From: Planctomycetota bacterium
Lineage (GTDB): Bacteria > Planctomycetota > Phycisphaerae > SM23-33
NCBI GenBank assembly: GCA_022705325.1
Contig: JAKJER010000018.1
Location: 62,001-126,000 of the forward strand
Direction of reading: 5' to 3'
DNA length: 64,000 bases
Each line of letters begins with the position of its first letter. Within the stretch, counting starts at the first letter, position 1. A program made the translations under genes and the position numbers. The notes below the pieces were generated by a model. It was not told the DNA's origin. It ran no database searches and saw only the letters and a program-made list of their open reading frames with translations. Positions 8,619-17,684 of this stretch are shown piece after piece.

Positions 8619-8638
8619 CCTCACGGGGAGCGTGATCC

Positions 8639-9013
8639 ATGAACGAGCCCAGCAACAGTCAGCCCAGCAACATGTTGAAGCTCGACGAAGAGCGCGTCGG
8701 CCGCAGCGTCGTGGTGCGCCTGTACGGCTCGGCCGGGATGGAAGGCGCGGAGTTTCTCAAGCTCCGCCTGCGGGAGATCGCCCTGTCCGCGCCGGCGCTG
8801 GTGGTGCTGGACATGGACCGGCTTGACTTCCTCTACAGCGAGGCCCTGGAAGCCATCCTCTCCTGTCACGTGGTCGTCAGCCGGCGCGGGGGCGGACGCG
8901 TGTGCCTGGCCAACCCCAAGCCCCGCGTGCGAGAGCTGTTCGAGACGACGCGTCTGAACCTCCTGTTCCCCATCTTCTCCAGCGTCGAGCAGGCCCTCCA
9001 GGCGGAAGCCTGA
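8639..9013 (+). CDS. STAS-domain protein (anti-sigma-factor antagonist type)
   Basis: A 124-aa single STAS domain: the opening strands VGRSVVVRLYGSAG, the LVVLDMDRLDFLYSEALEAIL block (residues about 58-78) and the ANPKPRVRELFETTRLNLLF C-terminal helix are typical of SpoIIAA/RsbV-like proteins. In the usual family the phosphorylatable Ser sits in a D-x-S motif; here the equivalent loop reads DFLYSEAL, with Ser available. No anti-sigma kinase is nearby, so the partner is unknown. GGGGAG precedes the ATG. It probably forms an operon with the exported HEAT-like gene upstream. Galactokinase follows after 59 bp with its own promoter-like sequence. Confidence 0.8.
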   Translation: MNEPSNSQPSNMLKLDEERVGRSVVVRLYGSAGMEGAEFLKLRLREIALSAPALVVLDMDRLDFLYSEALEAILSCHVVVSRRGGGRVCLANPKPRVRELFETTRLNLLFPIFSSVEQALQAEA

Positions 9014-9036
9014 CGCCCCGTCGGGCCGCTATCCCA

Positions 9037-9065
9037 TTGCGGGCGCCGGCGGCGAGGGGTATCCT
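9037..9065 (+). promoter_or_regulatory. Candidate galK promoter, leaderless arrangement
   Basis: TTGCGG, 17-nt spacer, TATCCT. The -10 box ends 7 nt before the galK ATG, which predicts transcription starting at the start codon. GGTATCCTGTCGCCC matches the pre-ffh sequence at 14 of 15 positions. Confidence 0.45.
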
Positions 9066-9072
9066 GTCGCCC

Positions 9073-10248
9073 ATGTCCACCACTACCGCACTGGAGACGT
9101 TGAAGTCCCGCTTCGGGTCGCTGTTCGGCCGTCCGCCGGCCGGCCTGGTCCGCGCGCCGGGGCGGGTGAACCTGATCGGCGAGCACACCGATTACAACGA
9201 CGGCTTCGTCCTGCCCATCGCGATCGACCGCCAGACGCTGGCCGGGTGGGCCGGGCGGGCCGACCGGCGCGTCGTCTTCGCCTCGCTCCAGGTCGAGGCG
9301 CCGGCGGAGATCGACCTGGACGCGCCGATCGAGAAGGGCGAGCCCGCCTGGGCGAACTACTGTCGCGGGGTGGCGGCGGGGCTGCGGTCGGCCGGCGTGC
9401 CCCTGGCCGGGGCCGACATCCTCTTCGACAGCGACGTGCCCATCGGGGGCGGGCTGTCGTCGTCGGCCTCGCTGGAGGTGGCGACGGCGATGGCGCTGCT
9501 GGCGGCGGCCGGGGCGGTGGGCAAACTGGAGGGCCGCGAGCTGGCGATGATCTGTCAGAAGGCCGAGCACGAATACGCCGGAGCCCCCTGCGGGATCATG
9601 GACCAGTCGATCTCGGTCATGGGACGCTCCGGGCACGCCCTGCTGCTGGACTGCCGCGACGGCTCGACGCGCCAGGTGCCCTTCCGCGACCGGTCGCTGG
9701 TGCTGCTGGTGGCCGACACGCAGGTCAAGCACTCCATCAGCGACGGCGGATACGCCGCGCGTCGCGACCAGTGCTACGCCGCGGCCGCCAGGCTGGGCGT
9801 CAAGATGCTCCGCGACGCGAGCGTCGCGGATGTGGAGCGGGCCGGGCGCGACGGCACGCTGGAGGGCAAGGAACTGCTGCGGGCCAGTCACGTGGTCAGC
9901 GAGATCGAGCGCACCGTGCAGGCCGTCGCCGCGCTCGACGCGGGCGACTATCACGCCTTCGGGCGGCTGATGTACGGCTCGCACATGTCCCTGCGGGACG
10001 ACTACGAGGTGAGCTGCCAGGAACTGGACAGCGTGGTGGACACGGCCTCGCACCAGGCGGGCGTGTACGGCGCCCGCATGACCGGCGGCGGGTTCGGCGG
10101 CTGCGCGATCGTCCTGGCCGAGGCGGCCCGCGCCGAGGCCATCACGACGGCCATCCAGAACGGTTTCGAGCGGCGCTTCGGGCGGCGATGCCCCGTCTTC
10201 GCCACCACCGCCCAGGACGGGGCGGGGGTGGTGGATTCGGCCGGATAA
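9073..10248 (+). CDS. galK: Galactokinase
   Basis: GHMP kinase converting galactose and ATP to galactose-1-phosphate, the first committed step of the Leloir pathway, in the cytoplasm. The 391-aa length is normal. Visible motifs are the galactose-binding signature RAPGRVNLIGEHTDYNDG (27-44), ATP-binding PIGGGLSSSASLEVA (about 123-137), the catalytic-Asp region APCGIMDQSISVMG, and GHMP motif 3 MTGGGFGGCAIVL. The start at 9073 aligns with other galactokinases; the open frame back to 8902 overlaps the STAS gene and is rejected. No Shine-Dalgarno is convincing and a -10-like TATCCT sits 7 nt upstream. No galT or galE is in the window. Confidence 0.96.
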   Translation: MSTTTALETLKSRFGSLFGRPPAGLVRAPGRVNLIGEHTDYNDGFVLPIAIDRQTLAGWAGRADRRVVFASLQVEAPAEIDLDAPIEKGEPAWANYCRGVAAGLRSAGVPLAGADILFDSDVPIGGGLSSSASLEVATAMALLAAAGAVGKLEGRELAMICQKAEHEYAGAPCGIMDQSISVMGRSGHALLLDCRDGSTRQVPFRDRSLVLLVADTQVKHSISDGGYAARRDQCYAAAARLGVKMLRDASVADVERAGRDGTLEGKELLRASHVVSEIERTVQAVAALDAGDYHAFGRLMYGSHMSLRDDYEVSCQELDSVVDTASHQAGVYGARMTGGGFGGCAIVLAEAARAEAITTAIQNGFERRFGRRCPVFATTAQDGAGVVDSAG

Positions 10249-10261
10249 CCAAGAAATGCAC

Positions 10262-10290
10262 TTGTTTGCTGCAAATAAGTAAAGTATACT
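10262..10290 (+). promoter_or_regulatory. Promoter with overlapping palindromes ahead of the AAA/DUF4143 gene
   Basis: TTGTTT, 17-nt spacer, TATACT. The -10 box is inside the perfect 12-bp palindrome AAAGTATACTTT (10281-10292). A second inverted repeat TTTGC-T-GCAAA (10265-10275) overlaps the -35 box. Arrangement as expected for a repressor-controlled promoter. Confidence 0.55.
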
Positions 10291-10325
10291 TTAACTAATA
10301 GCAGCAATTAGTGTTATTCAGACCA

Positions 10326-11759
10326 ATGATAGCGTCCAAGGCTGAAATCTTCTCGGTCCTGCGGCAGTACAATCCCTGGTGGGATGGGGGTGCGATTCCG
10401 TATCTGCCACCCTGGAGACGCTCTGTCTTCGAGGAATTGATGGCCTGGCTTGCCCAGCCTCCAACCCATCGGGCGATCCTGTTAAGCGGGGCCCGGCAGG
10501 TCGGCAAGACGACGCTGCTGCTCCAGTCGATTGCGGAGTTGATTGCCCAGGGGGTCAAGCCCGAGCAGATCCTGTATCTCACCTTCGACCACCCGCTGAT
10601 CAAGCTTGCAGGACTTGAGGGAACCCTCAAAGTATGGGAGGAGTTGCGGGCGCCGCCCAAAGGGCTGGAGTATCTGTTCCTCGACGAGATCCAGTACGCG
10701 AAGGATTGGGCCGTCTGGCTGAAGCATCAGACGGATTTCCGCAAGAAGCGGCGGATCGCAGTGACCGGCTCGTCGATCCCCTTGAGCGTTGAGGACCGGG
10801 AATCCGGCGTCGGGCGGTGGCACACGATCAAGCTGCCCACCCTGTCCTTCTGTGAGTACCTGCAGATCAAAGGCATCCCCTTGCCGAAGCTCCCGCCCGT
10901 CTCCTGCCTGTTGCAGGCCATCGACTGGCCGGAGAAGGACCGTATCCGCGCCGCCGAGTCCGCCCGTCCGCTGGTGCCCCACTTCCACGAGTATCTCCTA
11001 CGGGGCGGGTTCCCGCAGACCGCGCTGGTCGAGGACGTGACCATCGCCCAGAAGCTCCTGCGCGAAGACATCATCGACAAGGTGCTCAAGCGGGACATGA
11101 CCGCCCTGTTCGGCGTGCGAAGGGTGCTGGAGTTGGAGAAGGTGTTTCTCTATCTCTGCCTGCACGACGGAGGCATGCTCGACCTGCCCACACTTTGCAG
11201 CGCGCTGGAACTGAAGAGGCCAACGGTCGCGAACTTCCTGGACCTGCTGGAGGCCGCCCATCTGATCGTCAAGCTGCCCCCCTACGGGTACGGCAAGGAG
11301 GTCCTGCGGGGGCGCTACAAGGCGTACCTGGCCGATCCCGCCATGGCCGGCAGCGTGCTGCTCAAAGGCCGGAGCCTTCTGGAAGACGAGACGCGGCTCG
11401 GCGCCGCCGTCGAGACCGCCGTGCTCAAGCACGTGCTGTGGGCCTACGGCCCGCGCGGGGGGGCCTTCTCCTACTGGCGTGGCAAGCGGGATTACGAAGT
11501 CGACTTCGTAGCCGAGGTCCAGGGCAAACTCATCCCATTCGAGGTCAAGTACCAGCAGAGCGTCCGCCCTGACGACCTGAAGGGCCAGCGGATCCTGTGC
11601 CAGGAAAAGGACATTACCCGCGCGTGCGCCGTCACGCGCGACGCGAACGACTTTGACGTCGTGCCGCTGGAGCCCGCCGACAAGGGCCCCGCCTGCTCGC
11701 TGCTGAAGATCCCGGCCCCGCTGGCCTGCTTCTGGCTGTCGCAAATGGGCCAGCCATAG
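10326..11759 (+). CDS. AAA ATPase with C-terminal DUF4143
   Basis: A 477-aa protein of the widespread AAA_14-DUF4143 family. Walker A is SGARQVGKTTLLLQS and Walker B YLFLDEIQYAKDW. A sensor-like VTGSSIPL and the arginine-rich GHWHT-like VGRWHTIKLPTLSF segment follow. A winged-helix-like part (LPTLCSALELKRPTVANFLD) precedes the DUF4143 region, which ends with a PD-(D/E)XK-like pattern (EVDFVAEVQGKLIPFEVKYQ). The family's function is unknown; suggestions include mobile-element or conflict roles. The gene stands alone behind an AT-rich palindromic promoter. ATG 10326 is chosen; a GTG at 10311 in frame is possible. The nuclease-like E...D...E-x-K residues are visible, so DNA cleavage is possible but unproven. 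Confidence 0.8.
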   Translation: MIASKAEIFSVLRQYNPWWDGGAIPYLPPWRRSVFEELMAWLAQPPTHRAILLSGARQVGKTTLLLQSIAELIAQGVKPEQILYLTFDHPLIKLAGLEGTLKVWEELRAPPKGLEYLFLDEIQYAKDWAVWLKHQTDFRKKRRIAVTGSSIPLSVEDRESGVGRWHTIKLPTLSFCEYLQIKGIPLPKLPPVSCLLQAIDWPEKDRIRAAESARPLVPHFHEYLLRGGFPQTALVEDVTIAQKLLREDIIDKVLKRDMTALFGVRRVLELEKVFLYLCLHDGGMLDLPTLCSALELKRPTVANFLDLLEAAHLIVKLPPYGYGKEVLRGRYKAYLADPAMAGSVLLKGRSLLEDETRLGAAVETAVLKHVLWAYGPRGGAFSYWRGKRDYEVDFVAEVQGKLIPFEVKYQQSVRPDDLKGQRILCQEKDITRACAVTRDANDFDVVPLEPADKGPACSLLKIPAPLACFWLSQMGQP

Positions 11760-11776
11760 ATGGGCAGGATAAGCAC

Positions 11777-12243
11777 ATGAGCCACAGCATCATAAGCTAC
11801 CGAGACAAGGGCATCTGGATTCACGATCGCACCATCCTCCCTTGCACACAACCTTCTGGTTGCACATAGAGGCTGCCGGCATCAACTCCCCCTGGGCGCA
11901 GGCGGTGATAGCAGAAACCAAGAGACTGTTCCAGGCTTCGGGACCAGGCTGCTTTGGCTACCGCATTGACGAACTTGTGCATTCGAAGACCGACCTGGAT
12001 GAAATGCTGGAGGTCACGCGGCATGTTGTCGAGGTCATCAAAGTCGCGATTGCTCTCGGCCTGAAGAAGGTGGACATAGCATTATCCGGGGTACATCCCG
12101 ATTTCTTCGGTGGTCAGACTCCACTGGCCCACTTTGGTACCGTGGGCGAAGCAGTAATTGAACTGCTCTCCGGAAGAGCCCCTGAAGAGGGCACGACTTG
12201 GGAGTACATCAGTTGGATGGATATCCCATTCTGGCGGGAATAG
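11777..12243 (+). pseudogene. Small unknown gene interrupted by a frameshift
   Basis: AGGAT precedes an ATG at 11777 that reads MSHSIISYRDKGIWIHDRTI for about 23 codons and then runs into a stop (TAG at 11867). A second frame opens at 11842 and continues as TFWLHIEAAGINSPWAQAVI to 12243 (133 codons) with no good start of its own. The two join naturally if one CA is removed from the CACACA run near 11845-11850 (...LPC-TTFWLHIEA...). This looks like a dinucleotide-slippage frameshift or an assembly error in a protein of about 150 aa. I do not recognise the family; it is soluble with no signal peptide. Base composition is lower in GC than its neighbours, like the AAA ATPase at 5.9-7.1 kb. Confidence 0.5.
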
Positions 12244-12298
12244 TTGGTTCTCACGCAAGGTAACGGCGCTCACCCGAACGCTATGCTGCCGATGATTC

Positions 12299-12326
12299 GA
12301 ACAACAAACAACCAACAACGAACAAC
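12299..12326. repeat. 7-bp-period array (NAACAAC)
   Basis: Four perfect-period units: GAACAAC, AAACAAC, CAACAAC, GAACAAC. It lies 55 bp past the stop of the frameshifted gene. Confidence 0.8.
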
Positions 12327-12465
12327 TGAGGCCGTCCGACTATTCAGACCCCCCTGGCCTTGAGCCTTGCTGTTACCCACATCTTCACCCCTGCCGCCTT
12401 GAGCGGCAGGTGAACAAGCCTGCCTGGCTTAGCCACCGAAGGACCTGGCGGGTCAATCTCCTTCA

Positions 12466-12486
12466 CCACCGACACAAGGTCGGTGG
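12466..12486 (-). terminator. Hairpin downstream of the VIT/VWA gene
   Basis: Perfect 8-bp stem CCACCGAC/GTCGGTGG with a 5-nt loop, 39 bp past the stop codon. It lacks a T-run, so termination is only a possibility. Confidence 0.3.
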
Positions 12487-12524
12487 GGTCACCCGACGCG
12501 GCAATTGTCGGACAGCCTGAACAA

Positions 12525-15500
12525 CTAGAACTCGATCTGCCCCAGCTCGAAGGTCTCTTTCTTCTCGGTCAGCCGCAGGGTCAGGCTGCGGCGCTTCTCG
12601 TTGGGCCGGCCGAAGTGCGTGATCACCTCCGCCTGGACCGTCACCGGGCCTTGGATAGTGGCTGCTCGGCTGCCGTAGTAGTTGATCTCCACCTTGTACA
12701 TCCCGGTCATGGCCTTGTGGAGAAGGTACTCCTCGGGCCCGTAGCCGTCGGTGAAGTCCTTGCTGACCAGCCCGCCGATGGTCGTGCGGTTGTGCCCGTA
12801 GAACGCCCGTTCGCCGGACGGCTCGACCACGTGCAGATCCATGTCGGTCATGTCGGCGTCCCAGGTCAGGACGATCCGCACGTCGCAGTCCAGCAACGTG
12901 AGCAGCCGCGGGTCCAGCTCGGGGCGGGGCGCCTGGCCGGGCAGGGCCCGTTCGGCGGCTGCCCGCATCTGGTTGAGCTCCATCAGGGCGATGACCTCGA
13001 TCTCCTCGAAGCGGTCCCACTTGCCCATGACCACCTTGGCCAGCAGGTCCATCGCCCGCTGGAGGTCGTCGCGGGCCGCCCGGGCGTCGGCCTGGGCCTC
13101 TTCCAGGCTGCGCTGGCGCACGTTGCGGTTGGCCCGCGCCAGCCCGCGACGCCCCAGCGCCAGGGCCAGGTCGCGGTACGACTGCGGCTCCTCAGGCCGC
13201 ATCTTCATCGCCTCCTCGAACAGGGCGACGGCCAGGTCCAACTGCCCCGCCTGGACCAGGCGGTAGGCCAGCACGCGGAGCAGGGCGGCGTTCTCCAGTT
13301 CCAACTCGGCAAGGTTGCTTATCACCCGCAGGCCCGTCGGCACGTCGCCTTGCTGGAGGAAGTAGTCGCCGCAATCCAGGAAGAACGCGGGCGAGGCGGC
13401 GAACGCCTTTCGCTGGGCCAGGTACGCCTCGTATCGCCCGGCCGGTTCAGCCTTCTTGATGGCCTCCAGGTACGGCGTCTTGGGGTCCCAGGCCTTGACC
13501 ACCACGCCGGGCTCGCTGACGCGGGAGGAGTCGGCCCCGTCCTTGAGCGCACCGCCCGACCTGCCGCCGAAGGCGTCTCCGGCGGCACTGCGGGCTGGGG
13601 CGGCTCCTTCGTCGAACAGTCCGCGCCCCGTCTCGGCCTCTCGGGCGGCCGCCGGTGCGGGCAACATCGGACTGGCCGGTCGCGGCGCCGACACGCGCCC
13701 CAGCGACTGCGCCGGCGCGTTGCCGGGGCTTTCGTCGTTCTTGGCTTCTTTCGGCTCGCGATAGCGGAAGTCCTTGGGATACTTGAACTCCGTCTGCCAC
13801 CACTTGGCCCGCTGGCCCCACATCGCCAGCACGCGATCGAGCTTGGACTGGTCGTCCTTCTTCTTGCGGGCGGTGCGGGCGTCCATCTCGGCCAGGTACG
13901 CGTTGCGCATCTCGGGCAGCGACTTCGGCGGGGCGATCTCGTGCTCCAGGTACTGCTCGATGCTCTCCAGCACGATCAGGCTCGTGAAGGGCGTGACCAG
14001 GCCGAACTGCTTGCCCACCGCCGCGATCTGCGACTCGTTCGCCTCGGGCCGGGCCAGGAGCTGGTCCACCTTCTTCTGGGCCCACAGCCGGCGCAGCACG
14101 GCGCCGGAGACGGCCGCCGCGGGCGAGACCTCGAACTCGCTCTGGCGAATCGTCTTGCCCGCCAGGCCGTACGAGAGCACCACCTTGGCCGGGCGCGATG
14201 GATCGTCCAGCCTGCCCGCCAGCATGAAACGCCCCTGGACGGCCTGCGGCTGGGACGGGTAGGCCAGGTCGGCGCCGGCAACGCCCTTGCCGTTGATGGT
14301 GGCCGAGAGGAAGCTGAAGACCGGCTTGCCCATCAGCTCCAGGGCGGCCTGGTCGTCCAGGCGGGCGAGGTTGAGGTACTGCCCGCCGGTCCGGGCGGCC
14401 AGCGAGGCCAGCAAGGCGTGGTCGGCGGACGCGTCGGCGGAGACCGCCACCAGCGGGGCGGCCAGGTTCTCGACCTCGCCTCGCCCGAAGGTGCTCAGAC
14501 CGTCGCTGAACAGCAGGTACAGATCGGGAACGCCGGCGGCGCCCGGCGCGGGCGAGATGCGCCCGAGCTGCGTCCCGCCGTCGTAGACGACGTTCTCCAG
14601 AGCGGCCGCCAGTTCGGCTGTGTCGCCCCCGCGGACCTCGAAGCGGCGCGGCGCTTCCGGAGCGTCGCGGAACACCACCAGGTCCACCTGCGCGTCAGCC
14701 CCGGCCAGGAACCGCCTCAGCAGGCCGATCTCCCGCTTGCGGTCGCCTGCCGCTCGCGAGCCGCTGGCGTCCCAGAAGACGGTGACGTTTCGCGGGCGGG
14801 GGGCGGGCTCAGCCGGCGGGGCCGCGGGGAAGTCGTTGACGACGAAATACACGTCGCCCAGTTCGTCCTTCTCGACCAGGACGGGCGGACACGACGTGTC
14901 GGGCAGGTCGATGACGAGGTCCTGGCCGAGAGCGGCGTCCTTGAGCGTCTTCTCGGCTGCGAAGCCGTCCTGCCACTTCTCGAAGCCCAGGCCCTCGGGC
15001 CCGCCGCGGGCGATGACGGGCCTGCCCGGGCCGCGGACGACCTCCACGCGGAGGCGGAACTCGTCGACCTTGTCGCGGAAGTTGAGCGGCAGGCCCCAAC
15101 TCGTGTTGCCCTTGCCGGGCGGCAGCTCGCTGACGTACTCCACGCGGACGGTGCGGCTGCCCCGCGCGGGGATGGGAAACACCCTCGTGCGGAAGTTGTT
15201 GCCGCGCGTCCACTCCACCAGGCCCGGGTCCACGCCCTTGCGGATTTCCGTTTCCAGGACCTGGCGCCCGCGGTCCTTCTCGACGGCGACGGCGTCCACC
15301 AGCCGCCCCTTGATGTCGAGCGCGTAGCCGCTGACGACCGCGCCCTGGGGCAGCGGGAAGTACAGCTCGCCCGCCAGCGGGCGAGTCAGGTCGTTGCGGA
15401 AGGTGAGCGTCATGGAGGTCTGGGCGAGATAGCCCACGATCCGGGCCTCGACGTCCACCCGCGAGATCCGCAGCGGAACGCTCTTGCCCTTGACCTGGGC

Positions 15501-15581
15501 CACCAGGGCCGGCGCCACGCCCTGCCCAGCCGCCGCCGACACGATCACCAACACCGCCGCCACCGCCCATTTCGTCTTCAT
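12525..15581 (-). CDS. Exported VIT and VWA domain protein with TPR-like region and C-terminal DUF2135
   Basis: A 1018-aa exported protein of the inter-alpha-trypsin-inhibitor-like type. A signal peptide (1-20, ending VSAAAGQ) is followed by a VIT domain (about 35-165, e.g. LAGELYFPLPQGAVVSGYAL). Next comes a VWA-like domain at about 265-430 whose MIDAS reads FWDASGS, a low-complexity Ala/Pro linker, and helical repeat-like segments (LDLAVALFEEAMKMRPEEPQSYRDLA). A DUF2135 domain closes the protein (about 897-1005: VRIVLTWDADMTDMDLHVVEPSGE). Such proteins are common in planctomycetes and probably mediate metal-dependent protein contacts at the cell surface; the ligand is unknown. CGGAG upstream of ATG 15581 decides the start. 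It is divergent from the DUF5060 gene. Confidence 0.8.
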   Translation of the reverse strand: MKTKWAVAAVLVIVSAAAGQGVAPALVAQVKGKSVPLRISRVDVEARIVGYLAQTSMTLTFRNDLTRPLAGELYFPLPQGAVVSGYALDIKGRLVDAVAVEKDRGRQVLETEIRKGVDPGLVEWTRGNNFRTRVFPIPARGSRTVRVEYVSELPPGKGNTSWGLPLNFRDKVDEFRLRVEVVRGPGRPVIARGGPEGLGFEKWQDGFAAEKTLKDAALGQDLVIDLPDTSCPPVLVEKDELGDVYFVVNDFPAAPPAEPAPRPRNVTVFWDASGSRAAGDRKREIGLLRRFLAGADAQVDLVVFRDAPEAPRRFEVRGGDTAELAAALENVVYDGGTQLGRISPAPGAAGVPDLYLLFSDGLSTFGRGEVENLAAPLVAVSADASADHALLASLAARTGGQYLNLARLDDQAALELMGKPVFSFLSATINGKGVAGADLAYPSQPQAVQGRFMLAGRLDDPSRPAKVVLSYGLAGKTIRQSEFEVSPAAAVSGAVLRRLWAQKKVDQLLARPEANESQIAAVGKQFGLVTPFTSLIVLESIEQYLEHEIAPPKSLPEMRNAYLAEMDARTARKKKDDQSKLDRVLAMWGQRAKWWQTEFKYPKDFRYREPKEAKNDESPGNAPAQSLGRVSAPRPASPMLPAPAAAREAETGRGLFDEGAAPARSAAGDAFGGRSGGALKDGADSSRVSEPGVVVKAWDPKTPYLEAIKKAEPAGRYEAYLAQRKAFAASPAFFLDCGDYFLQQGDVPTGLRVISNLAELELENAALLRVLAYRLVQAGQLDLAVALFEEAMKMRPEEPQSYRDLALALGRRGLARANRNVRQRSLEEAQADARAARDDLQRAMDLLAKVVMGKWDRFEEIEVIALMELNQMRAAAERALPGQAPRPELDPRLLTLLDCDVRIVLTWDADMTDMDLHVVEPSGERAFYGHNRTTIGGLVSKDFTDGYGPEEYLLHKAMTGMYKVEINYYGSRAATIQGPVTVQAEVITHFGRPNEKRRSLTLRLTEKKETFELGQIEF

Positions 15582-15894
15582 GATCGTTCTCCGTTGCGCC
15601 GTCGCCTCAGGCACGGAAGCCCGCGCCCGGGCGGGCTGCCTGATTCCCTTAGACCGCCGCGGACCGCGTCCGGTTCCCGGGTTTCACAGGCGCCATTGCA
15701 CCCGCCGGACGGCGGCTTTGCAAGCTCCGTCAGACACCGCCCAGCCGCGAGGAGCCGGACGCGAGGGACCACCCCCGTGGCATTTGACCGCGCGGTCTGC
15801 TATCTTGCCGAGGGCTTGGTGTGACGACGTAACGTCCAGCCCTGCTTTCAGCAGACCAACAACCAGGACCTCCCCGAGGAAAAGAGGAGCCCCC
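15582..15894. other. Divergent intergenic region
   Basis: No gene seen in 313 bp. A GCCCGC/GCGGGC hairpin lies near 15620-15638. I see no well-spaced promoter; a TTGACC and a TATCTT near 15784-15806 are only 11 nt apart. Confidence 0.35.
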
Positions 15895-17682
15895 ATGGCC
15901 CCGACCGCCCTGCTAATGATGATGACGCTGCTGCCGACGGCTGCATCCGGCGAGATCTCCGGCGAACTCAAGCAGTGGCATCGCGTGACGATCACCTTCG
16001 CCGGCCCGCAGGCCGGCGAGCAGGATGAACTCAACCCCTTCCGCGACTACCGGCTGAACGTGGAGTTCCGCCACGAGGCGAGCCAGACGCGCTATCTCGT
16101 GCCGGGCTTCTTCGCCGCCGACGGCAACGCGGGCGAGAGCGGCGCGGAAACGGGCAGGAGCTGGCGCGTCCACTTCGCGCCCGACCGGCAGGGCCGGTGG
16201 ACGTACAAGGCGGCGTTCGTCACCGGCAAGGACGTAGCCGTCAACGCCAAAGGGGGCAAGGCGACGGCCTTCGACGGGGCGGCCGGCACGTTCACCGTGG
16301 CCGGCAGCGATAAGAAGTCGCCCGACTTCCGCGCCCGCGGGACGCTCCGTTACGCGGGCCGGCGCTATCTGCAATTCGCCGGTTCGGGCGAGTACTACAT
16401 CAAGGGCGGGGCCGACAGCCCGGAGAATTTCCTGGGCTACGCCGGCTTCGACGGCACGTACAAGACGGCCGCCAAGAAGGCCCGCCCGGGCGAGGCGGTC
16501 TCGGGCCGGCTGCACCGCTACCAGCCGCACGAGAAGGACTGGCAGGCCGGCGACCCGACCTGGAAGGGCGGCAAGGGCAAGGGCATCATCGGGGCCCTGA
16601 ACTACCTGGCCTCCAAGGGCGTCAACAGCGTCTACTTCCTGACCATGAACGTCGAGGGCGACGGCAAGGACGTCTGGCCGTGGACCGCCCCCGACGCCCG
16701 CGACCGCTACGACTGCTCCAAGCTCGACCAGTGGGAGATCGTCTTCTCCCACATGGACCGCCTGGGCCTCCTGCTGCACGTGATCACGCAGGAGACCGAG
16801 AACGACCAGCTCCTGGAGCGCGGCGGGCACGCGCACCTGCGGCCGCTCTACTACCGCGAGTTGATCGCCCGCTTCGCCCACCACCCGGCGCTCGTGTGGA
16901 ACCTGGGCGAGGAGAACACCAACACCCCCGAGGAGCGCCGCCGCTTCGCCGAGTACATCCACACGACCGACCCGTACCGGCACCCGATCGTGATCCACAC
17001 CTTCCCGGGCAAGTACCAGGAGGTCTACGGCCCGCTGCTGGGCTTCGAGCACCTGCACGGGCCCTCGCTCCAGATGGGCAACATGAAACTGACGCACGCC
17101 GAGACGCTGAAGTGGGTGGAGAAGTCGGCGGCGGCGAAGCACCCGTGGTTCGTCTGCCTGGACGAGATCGGCCCGGCCAACACCGGCGTCAAACCCGACG
17201 CCGACGACGGCGACCACGATGAGGTCCGCACCCACGCGCTGTGGGGCAACCTGATGGCCGGCGGGGCCGGCTGCGAGTGGTACTTCGGCTACAAGTTCGC
17301 CCACAACGACCTGAACCTCGAGGACTTCCGCTCTCGCGACCGCATGTGGGACCAGACCCGCCACGCCCTGGAGTTCTTCCAGCGTTACCTGCCCTTCGCG
17401 GAAATGCAGCCCGCGGACGAACTGACGCCGGCAACCGACGACTACTGCCTGGCCAAGGAGGGCGACGTCTACGCCGTGTACGTGCCCAGGGCGGACAAGG
17501 CGCCGGAACTGAAGCTGCCCGCCGGCCCGTACTCCGTGCGCTGGTACAACCCCCGCGCGGGCGGAGAGTTGACGACCGGAACCGTCGCGACGGTCAAGGG
17601 CGGCTCGACGGTCAAGCTCGGCCTGCCGCCAGGCGAGAAGAACAGGGACTGGGTCGTCCTCGTGCGAAAGGCCGGGCAGTAG
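15895..17682 (+). CDS. DUF5060 and TIM-barrel glycoside hydrolase, exported
   Basis: A 595-aa exported protein whose order (DUF5060 beta-sandwich at about 20-135, a GH-A-like TIM barrel at about 150-490, and a short C-terminal beta domain) matches planctomycete and Bacteroidetes putative glycosidases related to apiosidase/DUF4038 enzymes. Probable catalytic glutamates lie in VWNLGEENTN (E339/E340) and CLDEIGPANTG (E424). The signal peptide is short (MAPTALLMMMTLLPTAASG). GAGGAG 5-7 nt before ATG 15895 decides the start; the frame open back to 15484 runs antisense to the neighbouring promoter region. It is followed after 2 nt by the BNR gene, so the two form an operon and probably act on the same glycan. 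The substrate is unknown. Confidence 0.7.
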   Translation: MAPTALLMMMTLLPTAASGEISGELKQWHRVTITFAGPQAGEQDELNPFRDYRLNVEFRHEASQTRYLVPGFFAADGNAGESGAETGRSWRVHFAPDRQGRWTYKAAFVTGKDVAVNAKGGKATAFDGAAGTFTVAGSDKKSPDFRARGTLRYAGRRYLQFAGSGEYYIKGGADSPENFLGYAGFDGTYKTAAKKARPGEAVSGRLHRYQPHEKDWQAGDPTWKGGKGKGIIGALNYLASKGVNSVYFLTMNVEGDGKDVWPWTAPDARDRYDCSKLDQWEIVFSHMDRLGLLLHVITQETENDQLLERGGHAHLRPLYYRELIARFAHHPALVWNLGEENTNTPEERRRFAEYIHTTDPYRHPIVIHTFPGKYQEVYGPLLGFEHLHGPSLQMGNMKLTHAETLKWVEKSAAAKHPWFVCLDEIGPANTGVKPDADDGDHDEVRTHALWGNLMAGGAGCEWYFGYKFAHNDLNLEDFRSRDRMWDQTRHALEFFQRYLPFAEMQPADELTPATDDYCLAKEGDVYAVYVPRADKAPELKLPAGPYSVRWYNPRAGGELTTGTVATVKGGSTVKLGLPPGEKNRDWVVLVRKAGQ

Positions 17683-17684
17683 CG

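Larger units (their letters stand above)
12244..12524. other. Intergenic region with 7-bp array and two hairpins
   Basis: No gene seen. It holds the NAACAAC array (12299-12326), a CCTGCCGC/GCGGCAGG hairpin (12390-12410) and a CCACCGAC/GTCGGTGG hairpin (12466-12486) 39 bp beyond the stop of the minus-strand gene. Either hairpin could end transcription, but neither has a U-tract. Confidence 0.45.

Noticed and set aside
15784..15806. Promoter for the DUF5060 gene (TTGACC and TATCTT)
   Set aside because: The spacer is only 11 nt.
12483..15824. 1113-codon plus-strand frame over the VIT/VWA gene
   Set aside because: Antisense artefact; no start signal and no domain, while the minus-strand protein has VIT, VWA and DUF2135 motifs.
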